From assembly GCF_022664435.1 (NCBI RefSeq), contig NZ_JAKREU010000002.1, positions 414,555-478,554 on the forward strand: a stretch of DNA of 64,000 bases, written 5' to 3'. A program made the position numbers and the translations under genes. This document shows, one piece after another, positions 25,676 through 34,468 of the stretch (positions are counted from its first letter, which is position 1; each line of letters begins with the position of its first letter). The notes beneath the pieces are model-generated. The model was not told the DNA's origin. It searched no databases and saw only the letters and a program-made list of their open reading frames with translations. The DNA is from Sphingomonas panni. Its GTDB lineage: Bacteria > Pseudomonadota > Alphaproteobacteria > Sphingomonadales > Sphingomonadaceae.

Positions 25676-26199
25676 TGCGCAGCCTGCAGTTTTTCGAGCA
25701 GCACCGGCACATCGCTATCGTTGATCGCACCGATATGCTGATGCGCGATCCGCCCCTGCCCGTCGATGACGAAGGTTTCGGGCACGCCCGACGACCCGAG
25801 TGCCAGCTGGACCGAACTGTTGCGGTCATCGCCGATCGCGGCGAAGGGATCGCCATTGGCCGACAGGAAGCGCGCAACGTCGGCGGGCGTGTCGCGGATC
25901 GCGATGGCGTCGATCGTCGCGCCGGCGCGCGCGAGCTTGGCCAGTTGCGGCGCTTCGGCGGCACAGGGCACGCACCAGCTGCCGAAAACGTTGAGGAGCC
26001 GGGGTTTACCCGTCCGGAACGCAGCCGTCGCCAGGCCCGGCTTGCCGGGTGCGGCGGGTGGCAGCGTGAACGCCGGCAGCGGCTTACCGATCAGGCGCGA
26101 CCGGACCTGCCGGTCGCTCTGCTGCGGCAGCATCCACGCGAACAGACCGGCGATCGCGACGAACGCGAGCAGCGGCACCCACAGCAGTCGACGGTTCAT
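25672..26199 (-). CDS. ccmG: thiol:disulfide interchange protein CcmG/DsbE
   Basis: CcmG is a membrane-tethered periplasmic thioredoxin that reduces CcmH and apocytochrome c. The 175-residue protein has an N-terminal anchor (LLWVPLLAFVAIAGLFAWML), the active site VFGSWCVPCAAEAP and the cis-Pro region GVPETFVID. Start ATG 26199 overlaps the ccmF stop (ATGA); the frame is open further upstream inside ccmF. Confidence 0.94.
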   Translation of the reverse strand: MNRRLLWVPLLAFVAIAGLFAWMLPQQSDRQVRSRLIGKPLPAFTLPPAAPGKPGLATAAFRTGKPRLLNVFGSWCVPCAAEAPQLAKLARAGATIDAIAIRDTPADVARFLSANGDPFAAIGDDRNSSVQLALGSSGVPETFVIDGQGRIAHQHIGAINDSDVPVLLEKLQAAQ

Positions 26200-28115
26200 C
26201 GCGCCCTCCGCCGTCGCACGCGCCCGACCAGCGCGATGGCCCCGCCCAGCGCGATCAGCCCGCCGCCGGCCCAGATCAGCGTGACGAACGGCTTCCACCA
26301 CAGTCGCAGCTGCCGCCGCCCGCCCGTGTCGTCGCGGCCCAGCACGGCATAGAGCTGCCCGTCCCAATAGGTTGCGAGCGCAGCTTCGCTGGTTTCGGTC
26401 GGCGGGTTGGCGAAGAACCGCTGTTCGGGCCGCATGACGAAGGGGCTGGCGGAACCACGCGTCACCGTCAGATGCCCTTGCACCGCCGACCAATTATCGC
26501 CGACCACCGGCTTGATCCCGTCGAAGCGGATATCGAACGGTCCGACCCGGTGATGTTCGCCCGGTGCCGCCGCGACCAGTCGTTCCTGCGTGAACGCGCT
26601 GTCGCTGGCCATGCCGGCCAGGCTGACCGCGATGCCCAGATGCGCGACGACCATGCCCCAAATCGGCAGCGGCGTGCGCCACGGGCTGCGCCCGACCAGC
26701 GGCAGCACGCTGGCAACCGCCAGCCCGGCCGCCAGCGCCAGGCCGAACTTCGGCAACCAGCCGCTGTCCACCCACAGCATTGCCGCAAGAAACGCAACGA
26801 TCGTCACGGCGCCCGGCACCGCAACGCGTCGCAGCACCGCCATCCCCTGATCGCGCCGCCAGCGCAGCAACGGCCCGACCGCCATGCCCGCGACCAGCAA
26901 CAGTGCGATCGGCCCGGCAGCGCGATTGAAGAACGGCGGCCCGACCGACAGTTGGACTCCGAACGCCTCGGCGACGAGCGGATAGAGTGTCCCGATCAGC
27001 ACGATGCCAAGGATCACCGACAGCAACAGATTGTTGAAAACCAGCCCGCCTTCCCGGCTGACGGGTTCGAACAGCGCCCCCTGCCGGACGGTGCCGACCC
27101 GAAAGGCGAACAGCGCCAGCGCTCCGCCGATGTAGAGGATCAGCAGCGCAAGGATGAACCCGCCCCGCGTCGGATCGACGGCAAAGGCGTGGACGCTGGT
27201 CAGGATGCCCGACCGGACGAGGAAGGTGCCGACCATCGACATTGAGAAGGCGACGACCGACAACATGATTGTCCACGCGCGAAGCCCGTCACGCGTCGCC
27301 AGCACCGTCACCGAATGGAGCAATGCGGTCGCCGCGAGCCATGGCATCAGCGACGCGTTTTCGACCGGGTCCCAGAACCACCAGCCGCCCCAGCCCAGCT
27401 CGTAATAGGCCCAATAGCTGCCGGCCGTGATACCGATGGTCAGGAAAATCCACGCACCCAGCACCCAGGGCCGCATCGCGCGGGCGAAATCGCGCCCGAC
27501 ATCGCGGGTGACCAAAGCCCCAACCGCGAACGAAAAGGCGACCGAAAGACCAACATAACCGAGGTAGAGCGTCGGCGGATGGAAGGCGAGCCCGGGATCC
27601 TGCAACAACGGGTTGAGGCCCAACCCGTCGCGCGGCACTGGCGACAGCCGCGCAAAGGGGTTCGAGGCGAACAGCAGGAAGGCGTAGAAGCCGGCGGCGA
27701 TCGCCGCCTGCGCCGCCAGCGTCGCGGCATGGGTCCGCGTCGCCAGCAACCGTTCGAACAGCGCGATCCCCGCCCCTGCGAGCGCCAGCACCGTTACCCA
27801 GAGCAGCATCGACCCTTCGTGATTGCCCCAGGTCGCGGCGACCTTGTACAGCATCGGCTTGGCCGAATGGCTGTTTTCGGCGACCAGCAGCACCGACAGG
27901 TCGGTCCGCGCGAAGACGGCGATCAGCGCGGCAAAGGCTCCGGCGGCCAGCACCCCCTGCGCCACCGCGACCGGCCGCACCGCTGCCAGCAGGTCGCGGA
28001 CGATCGCGGGCGGCTCGGCGGCACGCGACGACAGCGCGATCGACGCCATCGCCAGTTGCAGCAGCGCCATCGCCGCCGCCAGCCACAAAGCCGCCAGACC
28101 TGCCTCGGCGATCAC
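26196..28115 (-). CDS. ccmF: cytochrome c heme lyase subunit CcmF
   Basis: CcmF is the large integral membrane subunit that attaches heme to apocytochrome c. The 639-residue protein has about fifteen membrane spans and the WWD-type heme domain GGWWFWDPVENASLMPWLAATAL, with YWAYYELGWGG just before. GTG 28115 overlaps the ccmE stop. Its length fits the family. Confidence 0.96.
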   Translation of the reverse strand: MIAEAGLAALWLAAAMALLQLAMASIALSSRAAEPPAIVRDLLAAVRPVAVAQGVLAAGAFAALIAVFARTDLSVLLVAENSHSAKPMLYKVAATWGNHEGSMLLWVTVLALAGAGIALFERLLATRTHAATLAAQAAIAAGFYAFLLFASNPFARLSPVPRDGLGLNPLLQDPGLAFHPPTLYLGYVGLSVAFSFAVGALVTRDVGRDFARAMRPWVLGAWIFLTIGITAGSYWAYYELGWGGWWFWDPVENASLMPWLAATALLHSVTVLATRDGLRAWTIMLSVVAFSMSMVGTFLVRSGILTSVHAFAVDPTRGGFILALLILYIGGALALFAFRVGTVRQGALFEPVSREGGLVFNNLLLSVILGIVLIGTLYPLVAEAFGVQLSVGPPFFNRAAGPIALLLVAGMAVGPLLRWRRDQGMAVLRRVAVPGAVTIVAFLAAMLWVDSGWLPKFGLALAAGLAVASVLPLVGRSPWRTPLPIWGMVVAHLGIAVSLAGMASDSAFTQERLVAAAPGEHHRVGPFDIRFDGIKPVVGDNWSAVQGHLTVTRGSASPFVMRPEQRFFANPPTETSEAALATYWDGQLYAVLGRDDTGGRRQLRLWWKPFVTLIWAGGGLIALGGAIALVGRVRRRRAR

Positions 28116-28540
28116 TGCACGATACTCTCGCTCTTGTGCATCTTGCCCGCGACCTGCGGCGGCATATAGCGCTCGTCATGCTTGGCAAGCAGGTTGTCGG
28201 CGACGAACCCCCCACCCCGCACGAAGCGTCCTTCCGCCACCACGCCGGAGCCTTCGCGGAACAGGTCGGGGACGATCCCGGCAAAGCGCACCGGGACGGT
28301 AGCCTTGCCATCGGTCACGGTGAAGTCGATCGTGACACCATCGGCCGCGCGGCGCACCGATCCGGCCGTGACCATGCCGCCCAGTCGCACCGGCTTGTCG
28401 AGCGGGGCGGCGGCGGCATCGGCAGGCGCATAGAAGAACGCCGCCTCTTCGCCCAAGGCCGACATGGCGAGCAGCACCGCGCCGACGATCGCGACCACCG
28501 CCAGCAGCGCCAGCGTCATGCGTTGCCGTTTCGGTGTCAT
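28112..28540 (-). CDS. ccmE: heme chaperone CcmE
   Basis: CcmE carries heme covalently bound through a His to CcmF. The 142-residue protein has an N-terminal anchor (MTLALLAVVAIVGAVLLAMSAL), an OB-fold beta barrel (PVRLGGMVTAGSVRR, VRFAGIVPDLFREG) and the heme-binding LLAKHDERYMPP motif. Start ATG 28540 overlaps the ccmD stop (ATGA). Confidence 0.95.
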   Translation of the reverse strand: MTPKRQRMTLALLAVVAIVGAVLLAMSALGEEAAFFYAPADAAAAPLDKPVRLGGMVTAGSVRRAADGVTIDFTVTDGKATVPVRFAGIVPDLFREGSGVVAEGRFVRGGGFVADNLLAKHDERYMPPQVAGKMHKSESIVQ

Positions 28541-28644
28541 TTCCGCTCCGCCCGGCGCATCGCGACCCATGACGCGACAGTGATCGCGGCGATCCCGCCC
28601 AGCGTCACGCCGTAGGCGGCCACGATGAAAGCCCAATGGTTCAT
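28537..28644 (-). CDS. ccmD: heme exporter small protein CcmD
   Basis: The 35-residue protein begins MNHWAFIVAAYGV and has a single membrane span, matching the CcmD size and position; CcmD helps release holo-CcmE from CcmC. It overlaps ccmC upstream and ccmE downstream by four bases each. Confidence 0.9.
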   Translation of the reverse strand: MNHWAFIVAAYGVTLGGIAAITVASWVAMRRAERK

Positions 28645-29366
28645 GCCGCCGCCCGCCGACGCATCCGCGCCTCCGCCTTGATCCGCGCCAGATCGGTACG
28701 CATCCGCATCAGGACGATCCCACCGAACAACAGGCTCGCCCCGCCGGTGGTGAAGAAGAGCGGCCACAGGATCGACGGGTCGATGGTCGACTTGGTCAGC
28801 GTGATGCTCGGCCCCTGATGCAATGTCCGCCACCACAGCACCGAATAGCGGATAACCGGCAGCAACGCGGTGCCGGCAATGCCGAACAACGCCGGAATAC
28901 GTCCATCGCCGTCGCGGTCGGCATCGGCACGGGCCAGCGCCAGATAGGCAAGATAGACGAAGAACAGCAGCAGCATCGACGTCAGTCGCCCGTCCCATTG
29001 CCACCACGTCCCCCAGGTCGGCCGTCCCCAGATCGATCCGGTCATCAGGCAAAGCGCGGTGAACAGCGCACCGGGCAGCGCGATCGCCCGCGCGGCCACG
29101 GCAGCCAACGGGTGGCGCCACACCAGATAGACGATGCTGGCGATGGCAAGGCTGGACCAGCCCCCCATCCCCAGCCAGGCGGCAGGCACATGAACATAGA
29201 GGATACGGACGCTGTCGCCCTGCAGATAGTCCGCCGGCGTCTGCGTCAGCCCCGCCCAGCAGCCGAAGCCGAACAGCACAAGGCCGGCCCACACCAGTAT
29301 CGGCGTCAGCGGACGGGCGATCGCAAGGAATCGGCGTGGATTGGCAAGGGCGTGTATGCTGGGCAC
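28641..29366 (-). CDS. ccmC: heme exporter protein CcmC
   Basis: CcmC presents heme to CcmE. The 241-residue protein has six membrane helices and the tryptophan-rich signature WGTWWQWDGRLTSMLLLFF, plus periplasmic His residues (RILYVHVPAAW). I choose GTG 29366 (VPSIHALANPRRFLAIARPLTP), which has AGGGCG upstream and gives the family length; the frame is open further. ccmA and ccmB are not in the adjacent sequence; they must be elsewhere or absent. Confidence 0.92.
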   Translation of the reverse strand: MPSIHALANPRRFLAIARPLTPILVWAGLVLFGFGCWAGLTQTPADYLQGDSVRILYVHVPAAWLGMGGWSSLAIASIVYLVWRHPLAAVAARAIALPGALFTALCLMTGSIWGRPTWGTWWQWDGRLTSMLLLFFVYLAYLALARADADRDGDGRIPALFGIAGTALLPVIRYSVLWWRTLHQGPSITLTKSTIDPSILWPLFFTTGGASLLFGGIVLMRMRTDLARIKAEARMRRRAAA

Positions 29367-29495
29367 GGTCGCGCCCTGTCTATGCAAGGTGCAGGCAAAC
29401 GGCAATGCGGATCGCGCGCGCTTAATTGCCGGGAAAGAGTCGACGCGTATCGGTTGGTATTTGCCTTGTCGCAATTGCCGTGGAAAATGCCTGTC

Positions 29496-30251
29496 ATGAC
29501 AACCGTATCAAGCGACATCGCGAACCGCACGGCCCCTGTTCCCGCGACGAACCCCGAAAACCGGCTCTTGGCGGCGCTCAGCCCGTCGGACCGTGCCCTG
29601 CTGGAACCTGCGCTGGAGCGCGTCACGCTGGCGGTCGGCGACACGCTGCTGCACGTCGGGCAGCCGATCGAGCATGTCTATTTTCTCGAAGGCGGCATTG
29701 CCGCCGTGCTGGAGGTTATCGACGGCGAACGGCAACATGCGGTCGGGTTGCTCGGGGCGGACGGCTATGTCGGCTGGCCGGTCCTGCTGGGCGACGACCG
29801 GTCGCCGCACGACGTGGTACTGCGCGCCGAACCCGGCACCGCGCTCAGGATATCGACGGCGCAGCTGCTGGAAGCGACCGAGCGGAGCGAAACGCTGCGC
29901 GCCGCGCTGCTGCGGTTCATCCAGGTATTCCTGATCCAGATGGGGCGGACCGTCGTGTCCGCGCTGTCGCATCCGGTCGAGCGACGGCTGGCGCGCTGGA
30001 TCCTGTTGTATCACGACCGGGTCAGCGGCGACGAGATCGTCATGACGCACGAGGAATTTCGCCTGATGCTGGCGGTACGGCGCAGCAGCATCACCGATGC
30101 GTTGCACCGGTTGGAGGAAACCCTCGCCATCAAATCGGTGCGCGGCCGAGTCATCGTCCGCGACCGGGACAAGCTGCTGGAGATGGCCGCGATGACCTAT
30201 GGCGCGCCCGAGGAAGCCTATCGGCGGCTGGTCACCCCGCCGCCAGCCTGA
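29496..30251 (+). CDS. Crp/Fnr-family transcription regulator
   Basis: Residues about 15-140 form a cyclic-nucleotide-binding-type sensor (LLHVGQPIEHVYFLEGGIAAVLEV, GADGYVGWPVLL) and the C-terminus a winged helix (SHPVERRLARWILLYHDRV, THEEFRLMLAVRRSSITDALHRLEETLAIKSVRGRVIVRD). No FNR-type cysteine cluster is present. ATG 29496 is chosen for its distance from GGAAA; ATG 29487 is possible. It ends at a bidirectional hairpin before the convergent ferritin-like gene. A paralogue lies at 32421-33146. Confidence 0.88.
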   Translation: MTTVSSDIANRTAPVPATNPENRLLAALSPSDRALLEPALERVTLAVGDTLLHVGQPIEHVYFLEGGIAAVLEVIDGERQHAVGLLGADGYVGWPVLLGDDRSPHDVVLRAEPGTALRISTAQLLEATERSETLRAALLRFIQVFLIQMGRTVVSALSHPVERRLARWILLYHDRVSGDEIVMTHEEFRLMLAVRRSSITDALHRLEETLAIKSVRGRVIVRDRDKLLEMAAMTYGAPEEAYRRLVTPPPA

Positions 30252-30255
30252 GGTG

Positions 30256-30286
30256 GGGCGGCGTTCCGCACACCGGAACGCCGCCC
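30256..30286. terminator. bidirectional terminator hairpin
   Basis: GGGCGGCGTTCCG (30256-30268) and CGGAACGCCGCCC (30274-30286) form a perfect 13-bp stem with a five-base loop, between convergent genes whose ends are 40 bases apart. Confidence 0.75.
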
Positions 30287-30291
30287 TCCCA

Positions 30292-31296
30292 TCAGTTTGC
30301 CGCGCTTGAGCGGATCGTGCCGTTGACGCCGTTCGGGAAGAACCCGCCCGCCGTCTTCGCCGTCCGGTCGAGATAGACGATGTTGAGCACTTGGCCCGGC
30401 GTCCGGCTGAACGCGATGCCGCTGCCATCGGTCGGCACGATGTTCGACGCGGTGGCATTTCCCGAACCGGTCGCACGAATGCCTTGGTCGAGATCGCTGC
30501 TGCCGTCGAGGCTGTCGCGCGCGGTCGAGATCGCTTCGGTCGCGTCGATCAGCGACGGTGTCGCCACGCCCTTGCGATACAGCACCGTACGCACCAGGCC
30601 GGCGTGATAGGCTTCCGCCGCGTGGATGCCGGCCGCAGCTTCGAGGAAGGTCTTGTTGCTGACGAAGCCGACCGCCCCCTTGTACGCGGTCACGCCGACA
30701 TCCTCGAAGATGAACGCACCGAGCAGGAAATTCTCGTCGGTGGCATAGACGTCGAACGCCGCACCCGCACCGATCAACCCGGCGGCACGCGCCGCGTTGG
30801 AGAAGGCGCTGGTCGAGGTCACGCCGATATCGATCGCGGGTTGCGCGACCGCCGATCCGCCCAGCGCGCTGCGCAGGAAGTTGACGTGTGCGATCTCGTC
30901 CGCCGCGATTTCGCGGGCATAGCGCGCGACCAGGGGATCGGTGAAGTTGACCTGCCGCCCGCCGGTGACCGCGCCCTGCGTGCCGGTACCGGTCAGGCTG
31001 CTGTTGGGCAGGCCCGCGCCGGTTGCGGCGAAGGAATAGAACTGCGCCTCGAGATATTCGAGGTTCAGCGCGAAGTTCAGTACGTCCGCGTCGGTCAGCG
31101 CGGTGGTCGCGGTCGGCGTCGGGGTCGGCGTCGGTCCGGGGGTGATGAAACCGCCGCCGCTGTCGCTGCACGCCGCCAGTACCGATGCGCCCGCCGTGGC
31201 GACCGCGGCACCGCCGGCGAAGCGCATGAATTCGCGACGCGCGTTGCGCCGCTGGTCGCAGGCTTCGAGGACCTGCAGGATGGGATCGTTATGCAT
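30292..31296 (-). CDS. Tat-exported ferritin-like domain lipoprotein (paralogue 1)
   Basis: The 334-residue protein has a Tat-like signal ([19 protein letters not shown]) and a lipobox (LAACS), then a Pro/Thr linker ([12 protein letters not shown]). The body shows the ferritin-2 fold: [38 protein letters not shown] and [14 protein letters not shown], with Glu/His residues that could bind a di-iron centre, ending in an NGTIRSSAA tail. Export folded through Tat fits a metal-loaded protein. It is a tandem paralogue of the next gene, and the pair is flanked by two Crp/Fnr regulators. The exact role is unknown. Confidence 0.85.
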   Translation of the reverse strand: MHNDPILQVLEACDQRRNARREFMRFAGGAAVATAGASVLAACSDSGGGFITPGPTPTPTPTATTALTDADVLNFALNLEYLEAQFYSFAATGAGLPNSSLTGTGTQGAVTGGRQVNFTDPLVARYAREIAADEIAHVNFLRSALGGSAVAQPAIDIGVTSTSAFSNAARAAGLIGAGAAFDVYATDENFLLGAFIFEDVGVTAYKGAVGFVSNKTFLEAAAGIHAAEAYHAGLVRTVLYRKGVATPSLIDATEAISTARDSLDGSSDLDQGIRATGSGNATASNIVPTDGSGIAFSRTPGQVLNIVYLDRTAKTAGGFFPNGVNGTIRSSAAN

Positions 31297-31313
31297 CTTG
31301 TCTCTCCTCAGGT

Positions 31314-32279
31314 TCAGTTGGCGGCGCTGGCGCGGATGTTGCCGTTCACCCCGTTCGGGAAGAAGCCGCCGCCATTCACCTGGGCGTTGTTGAGATAGAC
31401 GATGTTGAGCGTCTGTCCGGCCGAGCGGCTGTACGCGATGCCGTTCGTGTCGAGCGGCGCGATGTTGCTGGCGTTCGGATTGCTCGACAGCGGGGTCAGC
31501 CCCTGATCGAGATCGGTGCTGCCGTCGAGGCTGTCGCGTGCGTTCGAAATCGCGTCGGTCGCCTGGATCAGCTGCGCCGAGGGGGTCGCGATCCCCTTTG
31601 CATAGAGCGTCGTGCGCACGATCGCGGCGTGATAGGCCTCGACCGCGAGGATGCCCGCAGCGGCTTCGAGGAACGTCTTGCTGCTCAGCAACGGTGCCGC
31701 ACCCTTATAGGCGGTGACGCCGACATCCTCGAAGATGAACGCGCCGAGCAGGAAATTCTCGTCGCTGGCATAGGGATCGAACGATGCGCCTGCACCGATC
31801 AGGCCCGCCGCGCGTGCCGCCGCCGAGAATGCGCCGTTCGCCGATGCGCTGATATCGATCGCCGGCTGCGCGACCGCCGCACTGCCCAGCGCCGTGCGCA
31901 GGAACTCGACATGGGCGCGTTCGTCGGCTGCGATCTCGCGGGCATATTGCGCTACCAGCGGATCGGAAAAGCTGACCTGGCGCCCGCCGGTGACCGCCCC
32001 TTGCGTGCCGGTGCCGGTCAGGATCGAGTTGGGCAGCCCACTGCCGAACGCCGCAAAATAATAGAATTGCGCTTCGAGATATTCGAGGTTCAGCGCGAAG
32101 TTCAGAATGTCCGCATCGGTCGGACCGCTTTGTGCATTGGCCTGGTCGGAATGCGCCATAACAAAAGCGGCGCCGCCAACCGCAGCGGCACCGCCCAGCA
32201 TCTTGAAGAAATCGCGCCGCTCCCCGCGCCGCTTCGCCCGCGCATCAAACGCGTGCGTCACCAACATTTGCTCGTCCAT
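31314..32279 (-). CDS. Tat-exported ferritin-like domain protein (paralogue 2)
   Basis: The 321-residue protein has a Tat signal ([20 protein letters not shown]) but no lipobox, so it should be a soluble periplasmic version of the adjacent paralogue. The same ferritin-2 helices are present ([49 protein letters not shown]). I start it at ATG 32279, which has CAGGGAGA about 8 bases before; a GTG at 32306 is in frame but poorer. Tandem duplication with different membrane anchoring is notable. Confidence 0.85.
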   Translation of the reverse strand: MDEQMLVTHAFDARAKRRGERRDFFKMLGGAAAVGGAAFVMAHSDQANAQSGPTDADILNFALNLEYLEAQFYYFAAFGSGLPNSILTGTGTQGAVTGGRQVSFSDPLVAQYAREIAADERAHVEFLRTALGSAAVAQPAIDISASANGAFSAAARAAGLIGAGASFDPYASDENFLLGAFIFEDVGVTAYKGAAPLLSSKTFLEAAAGILAVEAYHAAIVRTTLYAKGIATPSAQLIQATDAISNARDSLDGSTDLDQGLTPLSSNPNASNIAPLDTNGIAYSRSAGQTLNIVYLNNAQVNGGGFFPNGVNGNIRASAAN

Positions 32280-32420
32280 GACACCGTCTCCCTGGATCGT
32301 TGTCACGACCTAACGAAACGACGATGCCGAACGATGCGCGAAATCGTACCGATGTACGGTTCCGTACAAGATGCCTGGGACGGCTGGATTGCGCCAAATC
32401 TTGCAGGCACAAGACGGGAA

Positions 32421-33146
32421 ATGGCTTTCGCAATGCATATCGATCGCTCGGGCGAAACATCTACTATCATCCCGACGACGGAGAATCGGTTGTTGGGCGC
32501 AATGCGTCCCGACACGCGGCGGAAATTGGCGCTCGTCGCCACCCGGGTCATTCTGCAACCCGGGGATATTCTTACCCGCAGCGGTGAGGCGATCGAACGA
32601 CTGGTCTTTCCCGAAGGCGCTCCGGCGATGCTGTCGCTGTCGACGGGCGGATCGTCGCAGGATGTCGGCATGATCGGCCGCGACGGCGTGGTCGGATGGT
32701 CGCGCTTGTTCAGCGACCAGCCGACGCCGTTCACTGCGCGTGCGCATATTCAGTCGGGCAGCGCGATCGTCATCCCGGCGCAGGCGGTCGTCGAGGCGGC
32801 GAACGAGGACAATGCGCTGCTGAAGGCGATATTGAGCTTCGGCCAGCGTTTCTCGATGCAGACGGCGCGGACGCTGGCATCGGCACTGCGCGACATTCCC
32901 GAACGGCGCATCGCCCGGCTGCTGCTGATGATCGACGACCGGATCGACGGCGATACCATGTCGGTCACCCATGCCTCAATCGCCGCGACGCTGAACCTGC
33001 GCCGTGCGACCGTTACCGACTGCCTCCACATCCTGGAGGGCGAGCATATGGTGCGGTGTTCGCGCGGACGGATCATGATGCGCGACCGTGCCGCGCTGGA
33101 GGCGCGTGCCGGCCTTGCCTATGTCGCCGAGGACGGGCTGGAATAA
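32421..33146 (+). CDS. Crp/Fnr-family transcription regulator
   Basis: The 241-residue protein has a sensor barrel (ILQPGDILTRSGEAIERLVFPEGAPAML, GMIGRDGVVGWSRLF) and a winged-helix DNA-binding domain (RRIARLLLMIDDRI, THASIAATLNLRRATVTDCLHILEGEHMVRCSRG). It resembles the regulator at 29496-30251. It is divergent from the ferritin-like pair, so may control it. The start is uncertain among ATG 32421, ATG 32433 and further upstream Met codons; none has an ideal ribosome binding site. Confidence 0.82.
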   Translation: MAFAMHIDRSGETSTIIPTTENRLLGAMRPDTRRKLALVATRVILQPGDILTRSGEAIERLVFPEGAPAMLSLSTGGSSQDVGMIGRDGVVGWSRLFSDQPTPFTARAHIQSGSAIVIPAQAVVEAANEDNALLKAILSFGQRFSMQTARTLASALRDIPERRIARLLLMIDDRIDGDTMSVTHASIAATLNLRRATVTDCLHILEGEHMVRCSRGRIMMRDRAALEARAGLAYVAEDGLE

Positions 33147-33157
33147 GGCGAAGCTCC

Positions 33158-34468
33158 TTACTGCCCGCGCAGGCTCCTGAGATCGATGCCCAGCCGCTGC
33201 ACCTTGTAGTAGAAGGTCTTGCGCGGAATGCCGAGGCGTTCGATCGCCGCTCCGATCTCCCCGCCGGTCGCGGCGATGGCGGACAGGATCGCCTCCCGCT
33301 CGAACGCCGCGATCCGTTCGGGCAGCGGGCGGGTGGCGTCGCTGCCGCCGTCGCTCCCGCCGCTACCCTCCAGCCCCAGTACGAACCGGTCGGCGAAATG
33401 CGCCAGTTCGCGGACATTGCCCGGCCAGTCGTGTCGCGCCAGCAGGTCGCGCGCGGCGTGGGTCAGCGGCGGCACGTCGCGCCGCAGCCGCTTGGCCGAC
33501 AGGTCGACCAGATGCGCGAACAGCAGCGGCACATCGTCGCGTCGTTCGCGCAGCGGCGGAATGCGTAGCCGGACGGCAGCCAGCCGATAGAGCAACGCAG
33601 GCGCGATGGCATCCGGCCCGCGCTGCGCCTCTTCGGCGGCGGTGGCAATGACCCGGATATCGACCGGCACCACATCGCGTGGCCCGCGGATAGCTCGGTC
33701 CTCGATCACCTGCGTCAATCGCCCCTGCAGCCCGCGCGACGCCTGGTCGATATCGTCGAGGAACAGCGTCCCGCGCTGCGCGCCGACGATGCCGCGATCG
33801 CCGATGGTCGCGAACAATTCGTCCTCGATCGCCTGTCCCGGCAACGCGGCGCAGGCGATGGCGACGAACCGATGCCGCGCGCGGCGCCCCGCGCGGTGGA
33901 TCGCGCGGGCGAGCAATTCCTTACCCGTCCCCGTCTCCCCCTCGATCAGCAGGTCGATATCCGCATCGGCGAGGACCGGTATCATTTCCCGCAGCCGCGC
34001 AATCGCGGGCGAGCGCCCGACCAGCGCCATCTCCTCGCCGCTGGCGGCCTCGGCTCGCAACCGGCGATTGTCGAGCGCCAGCGACCGCGCCGCCATCGCC
34101 CGGGTCGCCGCGGCGATCAGCGCATCGGGATCGAACGGCTTGGACAGGAAATCCCATGCCCCGTTCTTGATCGCATCGACCGCCGTCTCGACATCGGCGT
34201 GACCGGTAACCAGCACGACGGGCAGGGTCGGATCGCGTTCGCGCAGGGTGCGGAACAGTTCGATGCCCGACATGTGCGGCATCCGCACATCGGTAACGAC
34301 GATCCCGTCGAAATCGGCATCGATCGCCAGCAACGCCGGCGGGGCGGCCGGAAAGGTGACGACGTCGAAGCCGGCGAGCGTCAGCAGCTGCGCCGTCGAC
34401 AGGCGCAGATCCTCGTCATCCTCGACCAGTGCGACCCGGCCCGCACGGGGCATCGGAAACCCGCTCAT
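33158..34468 (-). CDS. dctD: DctD-like response regulator lacking the GAFTGA loop
   Basis: The order is receiver (GRVALVEDDEDLRLS, phosphoacceptor Asp60 in IVVTDVRMP), AAA+ domain with Walker A GETGTGKE (177-184) and Walker B-like TLFLDDI (235-240), and a Fis-type helix-turn-helix at the C-terminus (GAAIERLGIPRKTFYYKVQRLGI). The sequence between ELFA and GTLFLDD is shortened, and the sigma-54-contacting GAFTGA motif is absent. It therefore probably does not activate a sigma-54 promoter like classical DctD. It overlaps the sensor kinase by four bases and would control the divergent dctA. Confidence 0.9.
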   Translation of the reverse strand: MSGFPMPRAGRVALVEDDEDLRLSTAQLLTLAGFDVVTFPAAPPALLAIDADFDGIVVTDVRMPHMSGIELFRTLRERDPTLPVVLVTGHADVETAVDAIKNGAWDFLSKPFDPDALIAAATRAMAARSLALDNRRLRAEAASGEEMALVGRSPAIARLREMIPVLADADIDLLIEGETGTGKELLARAIHRAGRRARHRFVAIACAALPGQAIEDELFATIGDRGIVGAQRGTLFLDDIDQASRGLQGRLTQVIEDRAIRGPRDVVPVDIRVIATAAEEAQRGPDAIAPALLYRLAAVRLRIPPLRERRDDVPLLFAHLVDLSAKRLRRDVPPLTHAARDLLARHDWPGNVRELAHFADRFVLGLEGSGGSDGGSDATRPLPERIAAFEREAILSAIAATGGEIGAAIERLGIPRKTFYYKVQRLGIDLRSLRGQ

